NCBI GenBank assembly: GCA_018896395.1
Contig: JAHIMN010000149.1
Location: forward strand, 1-5,049
Direction of reading: 5' to 3'
Source of the DNA: Verrucomicrobiota bacterium
GTDB lineage: Bacteria; Verrucomicrobiota; Kiritimatiellia; JAAZAB01
DNA: 5,049 nt
Shown: positions 4,825 to 5,049 of the stretch, one piece after another
Numbering within the stretch: position 1 is the stretch's first letter
Layout of the letters: each line of letters starts with the position of its first letter
The notes under the pieces: model-generated
Told to the model about the DNA's origin: nothing
The model's input: the letters and a program-made list of their open reading frames with translations, nothing else
Databases searched by the model: none
Translations under genes and position numbers: made by a program

Positions 4825-5049
4825 GTGAGAACCATATTGTTGGGATTGTTGCTGGCCGGCCTGGTTGGATTCTCCGCCCTGGCGGGCGAGGAGTGGCTGA
4901 CGGATATTAACAAGGCCAAGAAGGAAGCGGCTGAAAAGAACCTGCCGATTCTGGCCGATTTCTCCGGGTCCGACTGGTGTGGCTGGTGCATCAAGCTCGA
5001 CAAGGAAGTTTTTTCTCAAAAGGAATTCAAGGCGTTTGCCAAGGACCGC
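4825..5049 (+). CDS. Exported thioredoxin-fold protein, C-terminus cut by window edge
   Basis: The first 75 codons of a thioredoxin-like protein. Residues 1-21 (MRTILLGLLLAGLVGFSALAG) form a signal peptide with a basic Arg2, a leucine-rich core and a likely cleavage after SALA or ALAG, so the mature protein is probably periplasmic or membrane-facing. The mature part begins EEWLTDINKAKKEAAEKN, then PILADFSGSDWCGWC with the redox pair Cys52 and Cys55, then IKLDKEVFSQKEFKAFA. This is the pattern of the Thioredoxin_7/DUF255-like group common in Planctomycetes and Verrucomicrobia relatives; members are thought to be thiol-disulfide oxidoreductases or partners of secreted proteins. The start is GTG. 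The repeat-filled gap before it suggests it is a separate transcription unit and unrelated to the sugar genes. Confidence 0.88.
   Translation, partial: MRTILLGLLLAGLVGFSALAGEEWLTDINKAKKEAAEKNLPILADFSGSDWCGWCIKLDKEVFSQKEFKAFAKDR

Noticed and set aside
4350..5003. Minus-strand open frame across the repeat spacer
   Set aside because: It reads through the AATTCCAA inverted repeat and antisense to both the SDR end and the thioredoxin-like gene.

Overview
This is a 5,049-base window from a moderately GC-rich bacterium. It holds a small sugar-catabolism island and the start of an exported thioredoxin-like gene. The gaps between genes are full of palindromic repeats. The source looks like a member of the PVC superphylum (Kiritimatiellota, Lentisphaerota or Verrucomicrobiota type). 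That placement is inference from three things: the GGAGGG-plus-hairpin repeats, the AATTCCAA-type repeat spacers, and the GSDWCGWC class of secreted thioredoxin-like protein. No rRNA or other marker gene is present to confirm it.

Layout. Two genes run leftward from a divergent control region at 1897-2137. The first is an RpiR-family regulator (1896-1042). The second is a rhamnulokinase-type FGGY kinase (1045 to the window edge, cut at its C-terminus). They overlap by 4 bp (ATGA), so they are very probably one translationally coupled operon. Three genes run rightward. The first is a close homologue of LsrF, a DhnA-type class I aldolase/thiolase (2138-3022), with a strong ribosome binding site. 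The second is a short-chain dehydrogenase (3447-4562) that matches the SDR half of the RhaE-RhaW rhamnulose-1-phosphate aldolase/lactaldehyde dehydrogenase fusion but lacks the aldolase half. The third is the first 75 codons of a signal-peptide-bearing thioredoxin-fold protein (4825-5049).

The gaps. The divergent region carries a perfect 7+1+7 palindrome, the best operator candidate for the RpiR regulator, and a 96-bp nested-hairpin element between the promoter zone and the LsrF-like start. The 424-bp gap at 3023-3446 holds a head-to-head pair of 25-nt REP-like hairpins with compensatory base changes, terminator-like hairpins, and an ~80-bp imperfect palindrome. The 262-bp gap at 4563-4824 holds a GGATGGT-rich degenerate tandem repeat and a long AATTCCAA inverted repeat. 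Both repeat-filled gaps end in the same ~31-nt hairpin module, 12-14 nt before the next start codon.

How the genes may work together (inference). An FGGY rhamnulokinase would phosphorylate a ketose. The LsrF-like class I enzyme could cleave the 1-phosphoketose, replacing the missing class II aldolase. The RhaW-like SDR would then oxidise the released lactaldehyde. The RpiR protein, through its SIS domain, would sense a phosphosugar and control both arms from the shared divergent region. An AI-2-type (P-HPD) role for the LsrF homologue is the main alternative.
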